Part shown: piece after piece, positions 49,996 to 59,267 of the stretch | Layout of the letters: each line of letters starts with the position of its first letter | How positions within the stretch are numbered: position 1 is the first letter of the stretch | Virus record (IMG/VR): IMGVR_UViG_3300023179_000110 | Coordinates: 1 to 62,139 of that record | Length of the DNA: 62,139 bases | Strand: one strand, 5' to 3' | Source of the DNA: a virus | Notes under the pieces: generated by a model | What the model saw: only the letters and a program-made list of their open reading frames with translations | Database searches by the model: none | What the model was told of the DNA's origin: nothing | Program-made: the position numbers and the translations under genes

Positions 49996-50639
49996 CAATT
50001 AAAACCGTAAACTTTGATGGTTCCCGTGTAAACACCTGAAGTTAAATTGAATTTAATGCCATCATAAGAGGTATTTGCCTTGTGCATACCTGCGTAATTT
50101 GCCATGCCCATCATGCCACCACTGCTTTGATTTGGAATAATACCTCGTGCATAAAAATGAGTTTGATTTGCTACTTGTGGTTGCATAATTTCCAAAATTA
50201 AACTTGCATTTTGCCCAGTTACTGAAGTTGCCCCGTAATTCCATGGCATTTTCCAACTTGTGTCAGTTTGACCTTCATCAACTCCAGTTATGCTGGAAAC
50301 AGAGTAGTAAATGTATCTACCTGCCCACGCATAATTTCCTGAAGTTGCTTCAGTGGTACCACCCGAACGCAATTGCACGGTGCAAGTTGACGGTGTGGAT
50401 AATGCACTAATCACCGTGTCAACAATAATTTTGTAATGTTTGTAAGTTGAAGTAAAAATACTGTCAATTACAACACTTGATAGATTTGTGTTAAAAGTCG
50501 TAGTACTGACCAAAAACATGCCAACTTTGTTTGTAACATCATTATTAACATCTGATGCCAAATTTTGTATGTCAGTTGCAATGTTTGGGGTATCCGAATT
50601 AGACGGATAACGATAACCTCTAGATGTTGTGCCAGCCAT
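49995..50639 (-). CDS. Tail appendage beta protein
   Basis: 214 residues: MAGTTSRGYRYPSNSDTPNI, a short trimer-type coil (IQNLASDVNNDV), then a jelly-roll-like C-terminus (KHYKIIVDTVISALSTPST, GTIKVYGFN). Proteins with GYRYP and NIATDIQNLA are widespread as actinophage minor tail or fibre proteins. Confidence 0.72.
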   Translation of the reverse strand: MAGTTSRGYRYPSNSDTPNIATDIQNLASDVNNDVTNKVGMFLVSTTTFNTNLSSVVIDSIFTSTYKHYKIIVDTVISALSTPSTCTVQLRSGGTTEATSGNYAWAGRYIYYSVSSITGVDEGQTDTSWKMPWNYGATSVTGQNASLILEIMQPQVANQTHFYARGIIPNQSSGGMMGMANYAGMHKANTSYDGIKFNLTSGVYTGTIKVYGFN

Positions 50640-50667
50640 GAAAACTCCTCAATTTTCTAATAGTGTA

Positions 50668-51960
50668 TCAACTCAACGGCAAAAACTTGATAGAACGAGC
50701 CTTAGCCGACATGGACTCATTAGCCCCAAAAGGTATGTTTAATGAGTCAATAATAAGAACAACATTTACTTGTGCCCCAGTATTTTGCACTTGAACTACA
50801 TCGAAAACATCATGAGCAGGGTTTGTTATTGAAGTCCAAGTAATTTCTTCGTTGGCTCCTATGTAACGATACAAACTACGAACTGCCGTAGCATTGCAAA
50901 TAGCCTGTGTCGTAAGCAAATTAGAGGTCAAGAAAATTGGAACTTGTCCAAAACTGCCGTAACGATAAGTGGGCGAACTTGAGTCCTCATCCCACGCCGT
51001 TGCCATAAAAGGCTCAGGCATAGCAGTGCCCGTAGCCGTTAAATGAACGCCGTTGTAAGTGTTGTCTGACGAAATTTTTCTACTGACGCTTAACAAAACA
51101 GCCTCTGAGCCTTCTTGATAAGTCACCATTGGAATCATTGTGGATGCATCTGGAATAGCGTTGAGAGTACAAACACCATCTGCATCAAAATACAAATCGT
51201 AACCGCAAGCATTGGCAATTTCTACTGCTTTTGTCCATGGGTCTTCTCCAATTCCGATGGTAAAAGCGTTAATGTTTAAATCAATAGGCGTAAAATTTAA
51301 TTTAACATCAGCCCATCTGCTTTGTATTAAATTAGTAAGAGCAGTTACTAAATTAATAATTTCAGTGCCAGTTGAACCAGCCGTTCCTCCTGACGAGTAA
51401 TAAGGAGCATCAGTAAATTTATTGCGACTGATACGCAATGAACGGTCAACACCATCTACTTTTACAGTAACGCCATTGTCGTTGGAATCAACCTCAACAC
51501 TGGTGATGAGAAACACGCCAAGCGACACTTCTTCAATTGTTCCGTCATCGTACTCAATGCCACGCCAAACGGTAATTTCATTACCAAAAGGAGTTAAGGG
51601 TGAATAAGCATTGGTTGGAACATAGGTTGGAACTGAAGAACTGATAATGCTGTAAGACAAAATTTGCAGAATAGATGCATAAGTTCCGTAATTGCTTGAA
51701 TACCAAGAATAATTACTACCTAAAGTATTAACATCTGCGTAAGTGTTGTAAACAGGTATGGTGTTGGAAAATTGAGTTCCTTCTTCTGTCAATGTCATAG
51801 TCATAGTACGGCGGAAAGTATTTGACGCATCAACCGTGACATTTCCACTGTTCGGATAAAGTTCTAAAACTTTTTGTCCAAAAGCCCTGACTTCACATCG
51901 GATTGTAGCCTTGTGGCTATGCCGTACCGCATTTAAAAATTTTGATGTAACTGGATACAT
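50668..51960 (-). CDS. Minor tail protein (DUF5047-like)
   Basis: 430 residues. The N-terminal MYPVTSKFLNAVRHSHKATI and the central WRGIEYDDGTIEEVSLGVFLI, DGVDRSLRISRNKF match DUF5047-type tail proteins, which belong to the distal tail/tail-hub complex. C-terminal VVQVQNTG...LIIDSLNIPF completes the hub-like fold. Starts right after the 507-residue minor tail gene. Confidence 0.78.
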   Translation of the reverse strand: MYPVTSKFLNAVRHSHKATIRCEVRAFGQKVLELYPNSGNVTVDASNTFRRTMTMTLTEEGTQFSNTIPVYNTYADVNTLGSNYSWYSSNYGTYASILQILSYSIISSSVPTYVPTNAYSPLTPFGNEITVWRGIEYDDGTIEEVSLGVFLITSVEVDSNDNGVTVKVDGVDRSLRISRNKFTDAPYYSSGGTAGSTGTEIINLVTALTNLIQSRWADVKLNFTPIDLNINAFTIGIGEDPWTKAVEIANACGYDLYFDADGVCTLNAIPDASTMIPMVTYQEGSEAVLLSVSRKISSDNTYNGVHLTATGTAMPEPFMATAWDEDSSSPTYRYGSFGQVPIFLTSNLLTTQAICNATAVRSLYRYIGANEEITWTSITNPAHDVFDVVQVQNTGAQVNVVLIIDSLNIPFGANESMSAKARSIKFLPLS

Positions 51961-51962
51961 GG

Positions 51963-53486
51963 TTACGGCACAACTTCAATGTAATCAATCTTTAAACTAC
52001 GAACTCTACGACCACTTGTACCAGCCAAATCAAGTTCACGAGTAATAAACCGTACATACTTTTGAGTTCCGTAAGGGTCTTGTACCAAAATAATGCACTG
52101 AGATTTCAACACATTTTCCATTGCATTCCATTCGGAATCATTTGTTAATGAAATCTGATAGTGACCATCATTTTGATAAATAGAACCTGCCACTACCACG
52201 GCATTGTCACGATTTAACGGGCGAAAAGTTCCTGTCGTTTCAACAATTGTTTCACTAATGCCATAATTAACTCGAACACCACCAATGTTGTAAGCAGGAA
52301 AAACAATAGGTTTAAACCACCATGTTCCGTCATTTGTAACTACAACCGTGCTTACTGAACTCCAAGCAGATACAAAAACATTAGAACCAACCGTGCCAAT
52401 TGCACGAACTCGGTAATAAACGGTAGTTCGGTAAGCCTCGTAATCAGTTACGGACGCAACATAACTGCCATTTGGCACTAATTCTGAAGCATTTGTAACA
52501 TCAGTCCAAGTAACTTGTGCATCATCTGAACGCTGTATTTGAAAAACTTGAGTGCCAGCAGAGTAAATGGCTCCAGTTGCGGTCAAAGAAACGCTGTTAG
52601 TTGTTGAACTGTAAGAGGCGGATAGAGTCGGAGCAGTTGGCGTAGAAACCGCCATTGTCAAAGCCGTTGAAGTTGTCCAATCTGAATAAAAAATTGACCC
52701 AGCAATTTTTTTGCCAGCCTTGACATAAAATTTGTAAGTTCCGTTTGGAATCAAATCTAGTGCAGTTGCAAACAAATCATAAGATGCAGTTTCACCAGAA
52801 TCATAAAAAGCCGTTGAAGTTTCTGGGTCAAATCCTGATGCAGAATACTGAGCCGTTGTAAAAACTTTCATGCGGTAATACTCTTGAGCATCGCCATCAG
52901 AATCCGTGTAAGTCCATGTAACTTGCGGATACGAAGTTGCAGTCGTTGAAGGATTAGTGACAACAATGGTCGGTTTGTTTGCTACAACAACATCAACATA
53001 CAATTCCAGCAAACTTACGGCGGAAACAGTTCCAGAATTTTCACCGTATTCAGTAACTTGTACAAATAAAGCATCTAAACGGTTTTGATTCCAAACTTGA
53101 CCATCTGGAGCATAAGTAAAGTAACCACCAGAAAAATCTGTTGCACTGGTGTACAAACCACGAATGCTTAATGGTTGAGAATAACTTGCAAGTCCAGATA
53201 CAACGGTTCCAATTTGTAAATCGTATTTACTGCTACTAACGGGTGTAGTTGCCCTTGCACGAACTCTTACATAACGAACCCTTTGAGATGAACTTAAGGT
53301 TGTAGTTGCCATGTTGAAATTCATGCGTTGAGTGCCAGTTACACTGGATTTCTTAATCACGCCAGTTGAGTCAACGGCAGGATTGTCGTCAATTGCTTGC
53401 CATAAATTACTTGTACCGCCAGCCAAAGTCTGAAAAGACGCTACGCCAGCCCCATCGCCATCAGGTCGTAAAACTACAGTTGCCAT
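51963..53486 (-). CDS. Minor tail protein with fibronectin-III domains
   Basis: 507 residues. N-terminal beta domain (VVLRPDGDGAGVASFQTLAG), then at least two FN3-like repeats (NKPTIVVTNPSTTATSYPQV; TPTAPTLSASYSSTTNSVSL) and a C-terminal distal-tail-like region (RPLNRDNAVVVAGSIYQNDG). It probably forms part of the tail tip, with FN3 domains binding surface sugars. Confidence 0.8.
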   Translation of the reverse strand: MATVVLRPDGDGAGVASFQTLAGGTSNLWQAIDDNPAVDSTGVIKKSSVTGTQRMNFNMATTTLSSSQRVRYVRVRARATTPVSSSKYDLQIGTVVSGLASYSQPLSIRGLYTSATDFSGGYFTYAPDGQVWNQNRLDALFVQVTEYGENSGTVSAVSLLELYVDVVVANKPTIVVTNPSTTATSYPQVTWTYTDSDGDAQEYYRMKVFTTAQYSASGFDPETSTAFYDSGETASYDLFATALDLIPNGTYKFYVKAGKKIAGSIFYSDWTTSTALTMAVSTPTAPTLSASYSSTTNSVSLTATGAIYSAGTQVFQIQRSDDAQVTWTDVTNASELVPNGSYVASVTDYEAYRTTVYYRVRAIGTVGSNVFVSAWSSVSTVVVTNDGTWWFKPIVFPAYNIGGVRVNYGISETIVETTGTFRPLNRDNAVVVAGSIYQNDGHYQISLTNDSEWNAMENVLKSQCIILVQDPYGTQKYVRFITRELDLAGTSGRRVRSLKIDYIEVVP

Positions 53487-53488
53487 AC

Positions 53489-56400
53489 TTACTTAGCCTT
53501 ACCTTGACGCACAGCCTCGGCAAACGCCTGTTTAATAGCCTTTGTCATCCACTTGTTCATTTCAACTCTTGTTGCATGGTCAACATTAGCCCCGAAATGG
53601 AACTGGAACGCACCATTTTGGAAAGTTTGAACTGTTGTAGCCTGTACACCTTTAGCCTCAGCCACACCCATGTTGAACTGAGATTTTGCACCAATGTCGC
53701 CAATTGCGTAGGCACCAACATCAATTGCAGATTGCAATGTATTGACTTTTTCTACACCACTTTTACCTGCACCAATCAAGGCTTTAGCCATCTTGTCGCC
53801 AGCCTCAGGTCCTGCTCCAATTAACTCCTGTAAATAAGCATTATTTAATCCCATACCAGCAAGAGTTTTTAAATCTTTGCCAAATTCGGTAATGCGAGCA
53901 AGACGCTGTTGAAGATTTGCGTAAATCATTTCTGCACTTACTGGTGTGTCAGCAGTTGCTTGCAAAGACATTAAACTGCCATAAGAACTAATGTTTTTGC
54001 GTATTTCATCAGCAAAATCTAAAACTTCTTGTGCTTTTCTTTTCATTTCATCTAAAACTGATTTAGCAGTGTCTTTAGCGATTTCTTTTGCACTTTTACC
54101 AAGTTTTTTAAGGTCATTAACCATTTTTTCATTTGCTGTGACAATTGGATTTTTACCCATGTCTTTTGGTTGTTCTGCACCTTTACCAAAAAGGTCGCCA
54201 GCAAGTTCACCAAAATTTTTGGCTGTTTCTTTTAATCTTGAAGCAAAATCATCGTTTGCGTGAGATAAAACTGTGTCACCAGCACTTGTAAGCCAAGCAC
54301 CAGCCTTTAATGCACCGTCAGAAATCGTGTTAACTACAGTATTTACAATACCTTCAACTTTTCCAGCAAAATCAGTGGCTTGGGCACCCCATTTCACTAA
54401 TTGAGTTCCAGCAATTCCAAAAGCCTTGCCTAAAAATTCAGCAACTTTTTCACCAACTGGTGTGTTGCCAACATTTCGCACGGTTTCAGCCCAAGAATCT
54501 AATTTGTCGGCAAATCCAAGCATTTGGTCGCCAATTTTGACTCCCCATTTTTGTGCAGTATCACCTAATTGAGCAGTTGAATCTTCAACTTCAGATTGTG
54601 CCCCAAGAATACCTTTAGCCCAATTTGTTACACCGTTAACTATGCTTTTGCCAAGATTCCAAATTGCCTTACCAACGCCTTTAAAAATTTCAAACAAAAT
54701 GTGACCAAGATTTTTTGCAATTCCAATTAATCCGTTGACAACTTCAGTAAATGATTGACCAAAAGATTGCATTCCAGTCAGCCATTTGCCAAGTCCACGC
54801 AATACCGTAGCAACTCCTTGTAAAATTGCGGAAATGACTGCACTGTAAACTTTTAAAATTCCGTTGACAACGGCTACTATTGCTTTGTAAAGAACCCCAT
54901 GGGCTTTAATGTTTTCTGACATGGCTAATAAAAATCTGCCGTACATAGTCAAAACAAAACCAATTACAGTAAAAATTGCTTTACCGATAGCGGTGTACCA
55001 TTGTCGAATGAATTTACCAAAACCACTGGTTGCACTCATCAATTGCCCGTATCCAGTCACAAGCCAACCCAATGCTTTTAATGCATAGCCAATTGTTGTC
55101 ATTACAATTTTTGCTATCGCATTAAACGCTTTATCCACATTTTTTGCAAATGCAGTAGAATGTTGATACGCATAAATAAACGCACCAACCAAAACAACAA
55201 TTACGGCTGTGGTAGCCAAAATTTGCCAGTTGACTCCAGCCAACATTTTTTTAACAAATTCAGTAGCCTTACCCCACAATTCAGTAGCCTTTGAAACTCC
55301 CTGAGTTCGCAACATGTAAATAGCCAAAATAGCGACAATTGCGTAAACAACAATTCGGTGTTTATCAAGCCATTGAACTCCAACTGCAAGCCATTTAGCC
55401 ATTCTTTCAAGACCCATAGCAACTAGATGCAACGCACCATTTAAAACTTTGCTAAATACGCCAGCAACTTCCATGCCAATGTTAAGTAAAGGTTTCAATG
55501 AAGTCACAATGCTCATTAATGCATGTTGAATTTCTGGACTGGTCAAAATCATGCCGACTAAAGCACCCAAAACAGGATTTAAACTTTCAAGAAATCCACC
55601 GATAAATGGCAAATCGCCCAAGAAAGTATTTCCAGCCTTAATAGCCAAAAATCCTGTTAAAGCAGTAATAAAAGGCATCAACATGGCAAATTTTTGAGCA
55701 AGGTGTTTAGTTTGAGCGTTTAACTCTGCAACTCCTTGAGCAGATTCACGCCATTTTTTGCTCATTTCAAAAAGTTCTTGTTTTTTCTTGAAAAATTCTG
55801 CAATTTTAGCAATCATTTCTGTTGCAGGTTTCATAATGTAAGTAAACACACGACCAATTGCATCAAAAATGTAATTTAAAGCACCACCTTCACGAACAAG
55901 ATGACTAAATGCTTTAGTTGCTTCATAGGCAGTAACAATCAAAGGTCCAAATGCTTTAGTTAGTCCTTGACCAACTGCTTCTTGAATGTCATCAAATAAA
56001 CGAGGAAATGAACGCAAAACTTTTGCAGGTTCTTTCATTGCTTTTTCATAAACGCCAGCAACTTTGGCACCTTCAGCAATAATCATGTTGGTGATGGCCG
56101 CTTTTTTATCCATTTCAGTCATGGATTTAACGCTCATGTGATTGGCAACAGCGTATTCACTAAATGCTTCTGAAGCAGATTTTGTAATACCAACGGAACG
56201 AAGCATTTGCGTATCTTGATTCATGATGGCGTAAGTCAAACGGGTTGCAGTTTCCGTTGAATTGGATTGCGAGATAACAGCCAAATCCTGAGCAACACGA
56301 GAAACTTGTTGAGCCTTAGCCACATCAAGATTTGCTTTTGCATAAAGCAAAACCATTTCTTGGGCCGCATGCATTTCAATACCGTTATCACGAACAGCAA

Positions 56401-56758
56401 GAGTCGCATCTCTTAATTTCAAATAACCAAGACCAGTGGAACGACCAACCGCTTGCATCGCAATGTCAAGTTCGTTAACACGGGCGGCCGCTTCAAAAGA
56501 CTTAACGCCAAAATGAACTAATGCACCGCCAGCAATACCAGCAACAACGCCAAGTGAAGCAAGTCCTTTGTTAATCAACTCGGAACGCATTTGCATGCCT
56601 TCCATGCTTGCGGTCATTCCATTGATTTGTTCAGTTCCACCAGAAACTGCTTGTTGCATACGCTGTGCAGAATCGGCGGCCAGTTGCATGCCACGCACAA
56701 AATTAGCGGAGTCAGCAGAAATCCTCGCAATGACATCGGTTACGATGGATTCGGACAC
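53489..56758 (-). CDS. Tape measure protein
   Basis: 1089 residues. GTG start follows GAGGAGTTGAA. N-terminal helices (IVTDVIARISADSANFVRGM), a long Ala/Lys coiled coil, repeated hydrophobic helices in the centre (ATTAVIVVLVGAFIYAYQHS) and a helical C-terminus. These are normal for tape measures, which set tail length and enter the host envelope on ejection. No lysozyme or peptidase motif was seen. Confidence 0.9.
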   Translation of the reverse strand: MSESIVTDVIARISADSANFVRGMQLAADSAQRMQQAVSGGTEQINGMTASMEGMQMRSELINKGLASLGVVAGIAGGALVHFGVKSFEAAARVNELDIAMQAVGRSTGLGYLKLRDATLAVRDNGIEMHAAQEMVLLYAKANLDVAKAQQVSRVAQDLAVISQSNSTETATRLTYAIMNQDTQMLRSVGITKSASEAFSEYAVANHMSVKSMTEMDKKAAITNMIIAEGAKVAGVYEKAMKEPAKVLRSFPRLFDDIQEAVGQGLTKAFGPLIVTAYEATKAFSHLVREGGALNYIFDAIGRVFTYIMKPATEMIAKIAEFFKKKQELFEMSKKWRESAQGVAELNAQTKHLAQKFAMLMPFITALTGFLAIKAGNTFLGDLPFIGGFLESLNPVLGALVGMILTSPEIQHALMSIVTSLKPLLNIGMEVAGVFSKVLNGALHLVAMGLERMAKWLAVGVQWLDKHRIVVYAIVAILAIYMLRTQGVSKATELWGKATEFVKKMLAGVNWQILATTAVIVVLVGAFIYAYQHSTAFAKNVDKAFNAIAKIVMTTIGYALKALGWLVTGYGQLMSATSGFGKFIRQWYTAIGKAIFTVIGFVLTMYGRFLLAMSENIKAHGVLYKAIVAVVNGILKVYSAVISAILQGVATVLRGLGKWLTGMQSFGQSFTEVVNGLIGIAKNLGHILFEIFKGVGKAIWNLGKSIVNGVTNWAKGILGAQSEVEDSTAQLGDTAQKWGVKIGDQMLGFADKLDSWAETVRNVGNTPVGEKVAEFLGKAFGIAGTQLVKWGAQATDFAGKVEGIVNTVVNTISDGALKAGAWLTSAGDTVLSHANDDFASRLKETAKNFGELAGDLFGKGAEQPKDMGKNPIVTANEKMVNDLKKLGKSAKEIAKDTAKSVLDEMKRKAQEVLDFADEIRKNISSYGSLMSLQATADTPVSAEMIYANLQQRLARITEFGKDLKTLAGMGLNNAYLQELIGAGPEAGDKMAKALIGAGKSGVEKVNTLQSAIDVGAYAIGDIGAKSQFNMGVAEAKGVQATTVQTFQNGAFQFHFGANVDHATRVEMNKWMTKAIKQAFAEAVRQGKAK

Positions 56759-56774
56759 TTCAACTCCTCACAAG

Positions 56775-57291
56775 TTAATCTTTAGATTCTTCGGCTTCCA
56801 ATGCGTACAAAGCCTCCCATTGCATTAACTCATAACCAGAAATTGGGGGTTGGTTGGCAGTGCCGTACAGCAACTCACCAACCGTTTTCCCCAACTCTCG
56901 TGCCAGAGTGAATACGAATCTACGATTCGGATACAGCAGGAAACTGCTTACCTGCTTGTTCAACCTCATCATTCGTGAGTCCACCGACCTGCATACCTTC
57001 TTGAGCCAAACGGTCAAGAGCAGTAGCAGATTTCGCCAGCAACAAGTCTTTGTCCTCTGGAGTAAAAATTTGTTCCCCAGTTTCAGGGTCAAAGCACGAA
57101 GCAATAACAATCGCTGGGTACATAATCCGTAAGTCAACTTGACCCGTAGCAGGGTCAACGGCGTTCTCAAGGATTGTGGTACGGTCAGCACCAGTCATTC
57201 CACGGACTTCCACATCAATGCCCCATTCAGGTACATTAACGATTTTCTTTCGTATGTCATCTGTTGCCAGAATCTTGTCACGAAGGGACAT
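56775..57291 (-). CDS. Tail assembly chaperone, frameshifted long form (GT-like)
   Basis: The short chaperone frame ends at 56920. The next frame, one base later, stays open to 56775 and encodes RRFVFTLARELGKTVGELLY, ISGYELMQWEALYALEAEE, a real T-domain sequence with no plausible start of its own. A +1 shift at TTT C (56943-56940), moving Phe-tRNA from TTT to TTC, would join KQF to LLYPNRR. This would make a 171-residue G-T fusion as in other siphophages, in which shifting is more often -1. Confidence 0.75.
56920..57291 (-). CDS. Tail assembly chaperone, short form (G-like)
   Basis: ATG 57291 has TAGGAGTAAAA upstream (a longer frame at 57315 is unlikely). 123 residues: SLRDKILATDDIRKKIVNVP, WGIDVEVRGMTGADRTTI, DKDLLLAKSATALDRL. 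This is the pattern of actinophage tail assembly chaperones, which coat the tape measure during assembly. The gene lies between major tail protein and tape measure, as expected. Confidence 0.83.
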   Translation of the reverse strand: MSLRDKILATDDIRKKIVNVPEWGIDVEVRGMTGADRTTILENAVDPATGQVDLRIMYPAIVIASCFDPETGEQIFTPEDKDLLLAKSATALDRLAQEGMQVGGLTNDEVEQAGKQFPAVSES

Positions 57292-57338
57292 TTTTACTCC
57301 TAGGGTTTGGGGCACTAAGCCACGATTGTTTTATTTAG

Positions 57339-57779
57339 TTATGCTGTTGCACGGGTTACTGCACCAGTAACCTGTAGTTCCAAAGAAAACGCTACTACAT
57401 CAGCCACGCCAGCCTTGACTTCGTATGACTTAATTAATGCAGTACCATTGTATTTTGGATTGGTTGCAGAAGTCGCACCACTATTGGCTTTGTATTCCCA
57501 GTTGAGAACCGAGATAGTTCCACCCTGCAATGCTGTAATTGCGGTCTGAATGTTTGCATCAATAGTTGCGTCAAACTTACCGCTAATTGAAATGCTTGCA
57601 TCCTGCAAACCAGTGATGTAAGCCTTTGCTGAGTTGCCAAGGGCTGTAACTTCACCCATGTCAATTGAGCGTGAAAAACCGACATCTTGAATGTAACTTG
57701 AAATGTCTGTAAGTGTTGGTGATACCGCACCGTCATCTAATTTGAATTGGGCGGATTTACCGTGGCGAAAAGTTGGCAT
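57339..57779 (-). CDS. Major tail protein (short paralogue)
   Basis: 146 residues beginning MPTFRHGKSAQFKLDDGAVS with SYIQDVGFSRSIDMGEVTALG, KAYITGLQDASISISGKFD, and ending with AGVADVVAFSLELQV. This is a tail-tube fold. It is clearly related to the larger upstream protein, so the phage has two tube-type proteins in tandem. Confidence 0.82.
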   Translation of the reverse strand: MPTFRHGKSAQFKLDDGAVSPTLTDISSYIQDVGFSRSIDMGEVTALGNSAKAYITGLQDASISISGKFDATIDANIQTAITALQGGTISVLNWEYKANSGATSATNPKYNGTALIKSYEVKAGVADVVAFSLELQVTGAVTRATA

Positions 57780-57780
57780 G

Positions 57781-58761
57781 TTATCTCCTTGAAAAAGCCA
57801 ATGAGTAGGTGAGGCTACCAGTTCCCGTTGAACTGGTAACTACAGCACGAACATAACGATTAACAGTCGCTGAAGACGATGTTAAACGCTCTGCCGTGAC
57901 AAGCGATGCAGTTGTATTGACAAAAGTAGCCAGAGCAGTCCAATTGGTATTGTCAGTTGAATGTTGAACTACAATTGTCGGATTTGTTGTTAGTGTGTTT
58001 GCAGTCACATGTAAATGTGCTACATAACCTCGTGAAGTGGCACCAAGGGTTGCACCATTGTCTAAAGTTGTGCCATTGTTGGCACCAGAACCACCTGTAA
58101 CAGTTGTAGCACCCTGAAGCACATAACCAGCCTCAATGCCACCATCTGCTTGTAATTCTGCCGATACAGAAACCACATCAGCAACTGCCGATTTAATTTC
58201 ATAACTTTTCATTACGGTGCTTGCCATCAAGCACCGTGTACCTTGAGTCAAACCTTCTTGACATACGGTGACAAAACGGTTGTCGTCAGTGTAAGCACTT
58301 CCACCTGTTGAAGATGCCGTGGCAACTGGGGCTGTGAAAATTAAACTAAAACTGGTTGTGGTTGGTGCAGGTGAAGATGCAACCACGCCAGTAACATTAT
58401 GTGTAGTCTGAGTCGTATTAATTACGCTAACTCGTTGACCAGCAATGAAAGCCCGTTCCATGACTGGAACAACAAAAGCAATGTAGTTAGTTCCGTTGCT
58501 AGTACCTGAAGTAATGTTGCTCGCATTGTCAGCAACTAAAGCACTGCGAAGAACTGGGTCATTTTCAGAACCTTCAAAAAGTCCACTTAAAGAAATACCA
58601 GCATCTTCTATGCCAGTTATGTAAGTTTTTGCATCTACGCCAAAAGTGGTTGTTTCACTAGCATCAATTTGATTGGAAACACCAGCAGAATTCATGTATT
58701 GGGACAAGTTGTTGGCATCAAATAAAATAGCGGTTTTGCGACCATGACGGAAAGTTGGCAT
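57781..58761 (-). CDS. Major tail protein (long paralogue with extra domains)
   Basis: 326 residues. The N-terminus (MPTFRHGRKTAILFDANNLS, DASETTTFGVDAKTYITGIE) aligns with the short paralogue; the tube core is interrupted by an insert (about 75-160) and followed by a C-terminal beta domain (TNPTIVVQHSTDNTNWTALA, RYVRAVVTS) resembling carbohydrate-binding or Ig-like extensions. The two proteins may form mixed tubes or different parts of the tail. Confidence 0.8.
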   Translation of the reverse strand: MPTFRHGRKTAILFDANNLSQYMNSAGVSNQIDASETTTFGVDAKTYITGIEDAGISLSGLFEGSENDPVLRSALVADNASNITSGTSNGTNYIAFVVPVMERAFIAGQRVSVINTTQTTHNVTGVVASSPAPTTTSFSLIFTAPVATASSTGGSAYTDDNRFVTVCQEGLTQGTRCLMASTVMKSYEIKSAVADVVSVSAELQADGGIEAGYVLQGATTVTGGSGANNGTTLDNGATLGATSRGYVAHLHVTANTLTTNPTIVVQHSTDNTNWTALATFVNTTASLVTAERLTSSSATVNRYVRAVVTSSTGTGSLTYSLAFSRR

Positions 58762-59000
58762 TATTCTGACACCTCTTCTTCAATTACGGGTTCATCAATA
58801 ATGGTTTCTTCAGTAACTTCAGGAATCTCAACTGATGCAACATTTTTTGACGATTTTCCGTCTTCAACAAGTTCGATTGCATTTTCAGCAAGAAAGTATT
58901 TAACGCTTTTTGGAGGCAAATCATCAATGATTTCCCCTGCTTGGACATGATTATTTGGTGGGTAACTTATTAAAAAGTTAAGTACCCGATACTTAGCCAT
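58761..59000 (-). CDS. Small acidic-tailed protein near major tail genes
   Basis: ATG 59000 with GGGACTGGAA upstream gives 79 residues: MAKYRVLNFLISYPPNNHVQ then an acidic tail (VTEETIIDEPVIEEEVSE). Same plan as the capsid-associated gene at 3309-3548. Function unknown. Confidence 0.6.
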   Translation of the reverse strand: MAKYRVLNFLISYPPNNHVQAGEIIDDLPPKSVKYFLAENAIELVEDGKSSKNVASVEIPEVTEETIIDEPVIEEEVSE

Positions 59001-59125
59001 TTCCAGTCCCGTCTGTAGGCAAGGCGAAATCCCTGCCATAAGACCACCAAGGGTACGGTAACGGCTGGGGACACCTTGGTCACTTCGTTACCACATAGAA
59101 TACATTTTTTGCGTGACACGCCCAT
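58970..59125 (-). CDS. Possible small CxxC protein (51 residues)
   Basis: ATG 59125 begins MGVSRKKCILCGNEVTKVSP and ends at TAA 58970, overlapping the next gene by 31 bases. Globular composition and CxxC favour a real peptide. A poor ribosome site and the adjoining terminator count against it. The same stretch includes TGTATTCTATG, which could instead be part of a tail promoter. Confidence 0.3.
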   Translation of the reverse strand: MGVSRKKCILCGNEVTKVSPAVTVPLVVLWQGFRLAYRRDWKWLSIGYLTF

Positions 59126-59129
59126 AAAG

Positions 59130-59178
59130 AAACGCCGAGTCATTCCGAAAGCAAGAAAAGAAATGACTCGGCGTTTTT
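59130..59178. terminator. Strong terminator hairpin after the early gene run
   Basis: AAACGCCGAGTCATT (59130-59144) pairs with AATGACTCGGCGTTT (59162-59176), a perfect 15-base stem, followed by TTTT on the plus strand and TTTCTTT on the minus strand. It ends the leftward early transcript before the tail operon. A second small hairpin (GCAAAC with GTTTGC, 59207-59227) lies just before it on the minus strand, and a leader-like AGGAAGGACAAAC without an ATG follows on the plus strand. Confidence 0.88.
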
Positions 59179-59267
59179 GTTTAGGAAGGACAAACTAACT
59201 AAACAAGCAAACCGTTAGGGAGTTTGCATGTTAGCCAGTTTAACCAGATGAATCATGTTGGTCAACT

